Source: Tragulus kanchil (Eukaryota; Chordata; Mammalia; Artiodactyla; Tragulidae). From it: DNA of 64,000 nt. Position 1 is the stretch's first letter, and each line of letters begins with the position of its first letter. Position numbers and translations under genes: made by a program. Below, one piece after another: positions 60,200-64,000 of the stretch. The stretch lies in the NCBI GenBank assembly GCA_022376925.1, contig JAIOJX010000005.1, positions 92,291,001 through 92,355,000 on the forward strand, in the 5' to 3' direction. The notes beneath the pieces were generated by a model, which searched no databases, was not told the origin of the DNA, and was given only the letters and a program-made list of their open reading frames with translations.

Positions 60200-60274
60200 T
60201 TCTTGCCACCTCTTTTTAGTCTCTTCTGCTTCTATTAGGTCCTTATCATTTCTATCCTTTATCATGCCCATCAT
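59834..60274 (-). pseudogene. In-frame BovB-L1 junction frame (146 codons)
   Basis: A single open frame on the minus strand joins two LINE families. The first 65 or so residues are BovB-like ([28 protein letters not shown]). The rest is L1 ORF2-like ([40 protein letters not shown]). The fusion is the 5' boundary of truncated L1 B inside BovB, not a functional gene. The shorter frame at 58743-59012 is the same junction in the first copy of duplication 19. Confidence 0.85.
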
Positions 60275-60285
60275 TGCATTACTTC
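60070..60285 (-). mobile_element. BovB LINE, upstream piece beyond the L1 insertion
   Basis: Antisense BovB: 'aaggcccacttgacttcaca', 'ttttgtacagttcttctatg', 'tattcttgccacctcttttt'. It is the 5' continuation of the BovB at 51594-54128, with several tens of bases missing at the break. The piece at about 58985-59109 is its partial duplicate. Confidence 0.88.
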
Positions 60286-60705
60286 CCTAATTTCACTGAG
60301 TTGCCTATCTGTGTGTTCTTGCAGTTCACTAACTTCTTTAAGAGGATTATACGAAATTCTTGGCCTGGCATTTAACAGCCCATTTCTTTAGATCATTTAT
60401 TAGTCCCTTATTAATTTCCTTGCATGGTGTTATATTTAAGCAATATTTTATGATCCTTGATTTCTTACACTGGTATACTTGAATAAGTGATCTCTTTTTC
60501 CACATTTCACTGGTTTACCTCGGCAGAGAAAAGTTTTCACCAGTCAGTTCAGTTGGATTTCTGGACATGTTTACTGGTAAAGTCTTTGGGCTGGTGGGGA
60601 GCTGCTAAGGATCCTGAGCTCTTAAGGTGGGAATGAGGCATGTACCATTAGCTGAGAATAGCTGGATAGACTGCTGCTTGGTTCTCTGCCCAATGGGTGC
60701 AATAA
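60286..60705 (-). mobile_element. Outer L1, ORF1/5' region, right of BovB
   Basis: 'acttccctaatttcactgag', 'ttgcctatctgtgtgttctt' and 'ccagtcagttcagttggatt' continue the antisense L1 ORF1 region that stops at about 51590. Near the break both sides carry similar words, 'catgcatt' on the left and 'cattgcatt' on the right, a possible target-site duplication of BovB. The 'gctgagaatagctggataga' block also resembles 'gctgagaacaactggataag' near 16040, so both are 5' regions of related L1 elements. Confidence 0.65.
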
Positions 60706-61204
60706 GATGTGTTCCACATGTCCTGGAACACCTCCTTTGAGGGCCTGAATCAGGCAGACCTGCACCCTACTGAGTTCCTAGGTCAGACTATGCTATCATT
60801 CCCTATGACTGCATTCTTGGTACGTCCTTGGGTAGCAACTTGGAACATCCTCATGTTCTTTCAAGGTAAATCTGATTTCTAAATACTGCAGAGTCACTTG
60901 GAATCACATCGAAGAAGTGATGGATCATGCTACAAAGCTGTGCTGTAACTTTTGATCACACACTCTTTACAAGAATGAGATTAAACCTATGAAACCTAGA
61001 CAAAGAGGGAAAGGAGGCTGTAAAGAATATTGTGCATTGAAAGCACAGGCCTGCTTCTATGAGATGGGTATTTCCAACAATTTTGTCAAAAACCAGGATT
61101 TCTAGACAGCACTCACGTTCCCTTGGAATGCTGTAAATGCATGGAGGCTTATGTTGAAGGTGTTTCATCCTTCAGTCCCTCTTCATCAGTTTCTTCTTTC
61201 TGCA

Positions 61205-61330
61205 TTTTGAATATAAGTTTAGTGAGGATAATGGTTTATGTTTCATTTCCTGGTGTTCACAGAATAGGCCTGGTTGTTAGCCCTCATTTAAGCTTTTGAA
61301 TAATGAATGAATGACTGAATGAATATTTTA
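61205..61330 (+). mobile_element. L2 LINE 3' end
   Basis: 'gtttagtgaggataatggtt', 'cacagaataggcctggttgt' and terminal 'aatgaatgaatgactgaatg' follow the order of the L2 3' terminus with its short tetranucleotide tail. Heavily diverged. Confidence 0.55.
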
Positions 61331-61906
61331 ATATAGGATTCACAAGTCATATTTCAGTTACCAAAAGAAAATCAGTTGTGCTGGAAACAATTTTTGTGAA
61401 CCACTGGCACAAGTAATTCAAATGGAGACAATTCTGGGAGCATAATGGGTGAAGAGCTAGGGTTTGAAATTTAGACAAATCTCAGAATTGATAGTACAGT
61501 GTCAGCTCCGTTTGAGAGCAAGTTCAGACACAACCTCAGAGCGAGGCACAGTAACCAGTCAGTATGCTGGCACAGTCAGTCTCTGAAACAGGAACCTGGG
61601 GCAAGAAACACAGCATGACTTTAGTAAGGAGCTCCTTTGCTGATGGATGAGGGTTGTCAAAGTGGACATACACTTGAGCCTCTATTTTAAAACAAGAAGA
61701 ATGAACAAGAATAAAACCTATTTCATCATCTTACTCTTTGTACGTACCTATGGGTGACCACAGAAGCAATGACTGATCACTGGCCCTGGATTCTCTGGCT
61801 AAAATAAAGTGCCTTAGCTTTTGGTTCAAAATGAGGACTCTCAATGCAAAACAACAAACAGGACAGAGAGTGTATATTTAAGTCTACTGCAGCAGTGTCT
61901 TTCCAT
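61331..61906. other. Unassigned non-genic stretch
   Basis: No repeat family or gene recognised. It recurs at 62547-63122, and part of it recurs a third time at the right edge. Confidence 0.4.
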
Positions 61907-62420
61907 TTGAGGACTTGCAATGATGTGTTCCACATGTCCTGGAACACCTCCTTTGAGGGCCTGAATCAGGCAGACCTGCACCCTACTGAGTTCCTAGGTC
62001 AGACTATGCTATCATTCCCTATGACTGCATTCTTGGTACGTCCTTGGGTAGCAACTTGGAACATCCTCATGTTCTTTCAAGGTAAATCTGATTTCTAAAT
62101 ACTGCAGAGTCACTTGGAATCACATCGAAGAAGTGATGGATCATGCTACAAAGCTGTGCTGTAACTTTTGATCACACACTCTTTACAAGAATGAGATTAA
62201 ACCTATGAAACCTAGACAAAGAGGGAAAGGAGGCTGTAAAGAATATTGTGCATTGAAAGCACAGGCCTGCTTCTATGAGATGGGTATTTCCAACAATTTT
62301 GTCAAAAACCAGGATTTCTAGACAGCACTCACGTTCCCTTGGAATGCTGTAAATGCATGGAGGCTTATGTTGAAGGTGTTTCATCCTTCAGTCCCTCTTC
62401 ATCAGTTTCTTCTTTCTGCA

Positions 62421-62546
62421 TTTTGAATATAAGTTTAGTGAGGATAATGGTTTATGTTTCATTTCCTGGTGTTCACAGAATAGGCCTGGTTGTTAGCCCT
62501 CATTTAAGCTTTTGAATAATGAATGAATGACTGAATGAATATTTTA
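62421..62546 (+). mobile_element. L2 LINE 3' end (second copy)
   Basis: Duplicate of 61205-61330 within tandem duplication 20. Confidence 0.55.
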
Positions 62547-63123
62547 ATATAGGATTCACAAGTCATATTTCAGTTACCAAAAGAAAATCAGTTGTGCTGG
62601 AAACAATTTTTGTGAACCACTGGCACAAGTAATTCAAATGGAGACAATTCTGGGAGCATAATGGGTGAAGAGCTAGGGTTTGAAATTTAGACAAATCTCA
62701 GAATTGATAGTACAGTGTCAGCTCCGTTTGAGAGCAAGTTCAGACACAACCTCAGAGCGAGGCACAGTAACCAGTCAGTATGCTGGCACAGTCAGTCTCT
62801 GAAACAGGAACCTGGGGCAAGAAACACAGCATGACTTTAGTAAGGAGCTCCTTTGCTGATGGATGAGGGTTGTCAAAGTGGACATACACTTGAGCCTCTA
62901 TTTTAAAACAAGAAGAATGAACAAGAATAAAACCTATTTCATCATCTTACTCTTTGTACGTACCTATGGGTGACCACAGAAGCAATGACTGATCACTGGC
63001 CCTGGATTCTCTGGCTAAAATAAAGTGCCTTAGCTTTTGGTTCAAAATGAGGACTCTCAATGCAAAACAACAAACAGGACAGAGAGTGTATATTTAAGTC
63101 TACTGCAGCAGTGTCTTTCCATT

Positions 63124-63915
63124 CTGCTGAAAACAGAAAAAAAAAGTTAGAAAACAAAGACACATTTCATGTAGCAAGGGCAATACAAAGGGGTTATATA
63201 AATTTATTTTTCATATAACAACCGATTAGAAAAAATTCCCATTTTCAATGTCTAATTCCATCTCTCATTTTTAAAAAATCACTAAAAGGACAAAACCCAC
63301 ACAAAAATACAATCTGTATCTGTTCTATATTTACAGATAACCAGTCACTATTAAGGCACAGATTGACTAAAAACATTTATTCAAATAATCCAAATATTTT
63401 GTGCATCATATAACACTGACAACACCGTATACTGTAGTGTCATATTCCCTTCATTGCATCGAGAAAGTGAGAAAAGTGATTTCCAGTGTTTTTGTTTTTT
63501 AGCCACTCTATTTAATCTAACTTTAATTGGGACAGTTTTCCCTTTGGCATAATATCAAAGCACTGTTCATAAAACCTGTATCAACTCAATACTACAAACT
63601 CATTCTATCTTCTTCCTGTTGCAAATGCATGTTAGAGAGCTGAGGAAAGACTCCCAATGACTATTTTGGGAAGTGGAGGAGTCTTATTAAAGAAATGATA
63701 AAATTTAGAGCACTGAGTTTTTGCACAAGAAACATATCTGGAATTCTTACTCTGTGCTGAATGCGTACATGATGTGTTCATGTAGCCGTGTAAGGCAGGG
63801 AACTCTGTGTGAAGATTGATTCCATTCTGCTTGTGAAGGAACAATTTAGTTCTGTGTCCATTAGTAGACACAGTTCATTTTAGGAATGGGTGTCCCCAGG
63901 TGCTATTTTAATTCA
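63124..63915. other. AT-rich single-copy stretch
   Basis: No family recognised. 'aacatttattcaaataatcc' near 63373 contains a reverse-strand AATAAA, so a minus-strand 3' UTR is possible, but nothing else supports one. The minus-strand frame at 63632-63871 has no domain. Confidence 0.35.
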
Positions 63916-64000
63916 AGTCAGTCTCTGAAACAGGAACCTGGGGCAAGAAACACAGCATGACTTTAGTAAGGAGCTCCTTTGCTGATGGATGAGGGTTGTC
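63916..64000. repeat. Start of tandem duplication 21 (cut by window edge)
   Basis: The last 85 bases repeat 62790-62874 (and 61574-61658) exactly at an offset of 1126, the usual spacing. The second copy continues beyond the window. Confidence 0.92.

Larger units (their letters stand above)
60706..63123. repeat. Tandem duplication 20 (unit about 1.20 kb)
   Basis: Copies 60706-61907 and 61922-63123 look identical, with 14 bases of filler ('tgaggacttgcaat'). Apart from an L2 end and perhaps some L1 5' region at the left, the unit is unassigned sequence. Minus-strand frames at 60956-61168 and 62172-62384 are the same chance frame. Confidence 0.95.

Noticed and set aside
1297..63123. CRISPR array or satellite as an explanation of regular repeats
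   Set aside because: Repeat units differ from one another in content, are only paired, and are over 1 kb; a CRISPR or satellite would repeat the same unit.

Overview
The window looks like intergenic DNA from a ruminant. The diagnostic families are Bov-tA/BovA SINEs, a BovB LINE, CHR-type tRNA-Glu-derived SINEs, ruminant-style L1, and old mammalian MIR and L2. I found no host exon, tRNA, rRNA or other gene that I can support. Every long reading frame I could interpret lies in a retrotransposon, and all of those are broken. Bov-tA and BovB copies here look old, while a CHR-derived SINE with an extra C-rich 3' module is nearly identical between copies. That would suit a lineage outside the well-sampled cattle, sheep and deer genomes, for example a chevrotain; this is inference.

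The dominant structure is not a gene. Nineteen direct tandem duplications of about 1.06-1.20 kb run through the whole window, a twentieth starts at the right edge, and a shorter 437-base one lies in an AT-rich tract. Second copies are nearly identical to first copies. They are joined by 1-5 bases of overlap or by 1-33 bases of unrelated filler, and they cut through any sequence type. Unit length is almost constant whatever the content. The simplest reading is an assembly made of contigs of a few kilobases whose roughly 1.1-kb end overlaps were placed end to end instead of merged. About 22 kb of the 64 kb is then redundant and the real locus is about 42 kb.

Layout: 1-1250, reverse-strand L1 ORF1/5' region with about 70-base repeats. 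1407-12006, a younger forward-strand L1 (5' region joined directly to a broken ORF2, then a G-rich 3' UTR) inserted in an older reverse-strand L1. 13-18.7 kb, reverse-strand L1 reaching its 5' end near 18713, with two Bov-tA insertions. 18.7-36 kb, the least repetitive part, with MIR, L2, Bov-tA and CHR SINEs. 36-43 kb, reverse-strand L1 with SINE insertions and a 1.1-kb AT-rich expansion. 43-51.4 kb, another reverse-strand L1 from 3' UTR to 5' region. 51.4-60.7 kb, a nested stack: an L1 interrupted by BovB, BovB interrupted by L1, that L1 interrupted by SINEs. 60.7-64 kb, mostly unassigned sequence with an L2 3' end.

There is no operon-like or pathway logic here. The elements relate to each other only by order of insertion, read from nesting and target-site duplications.
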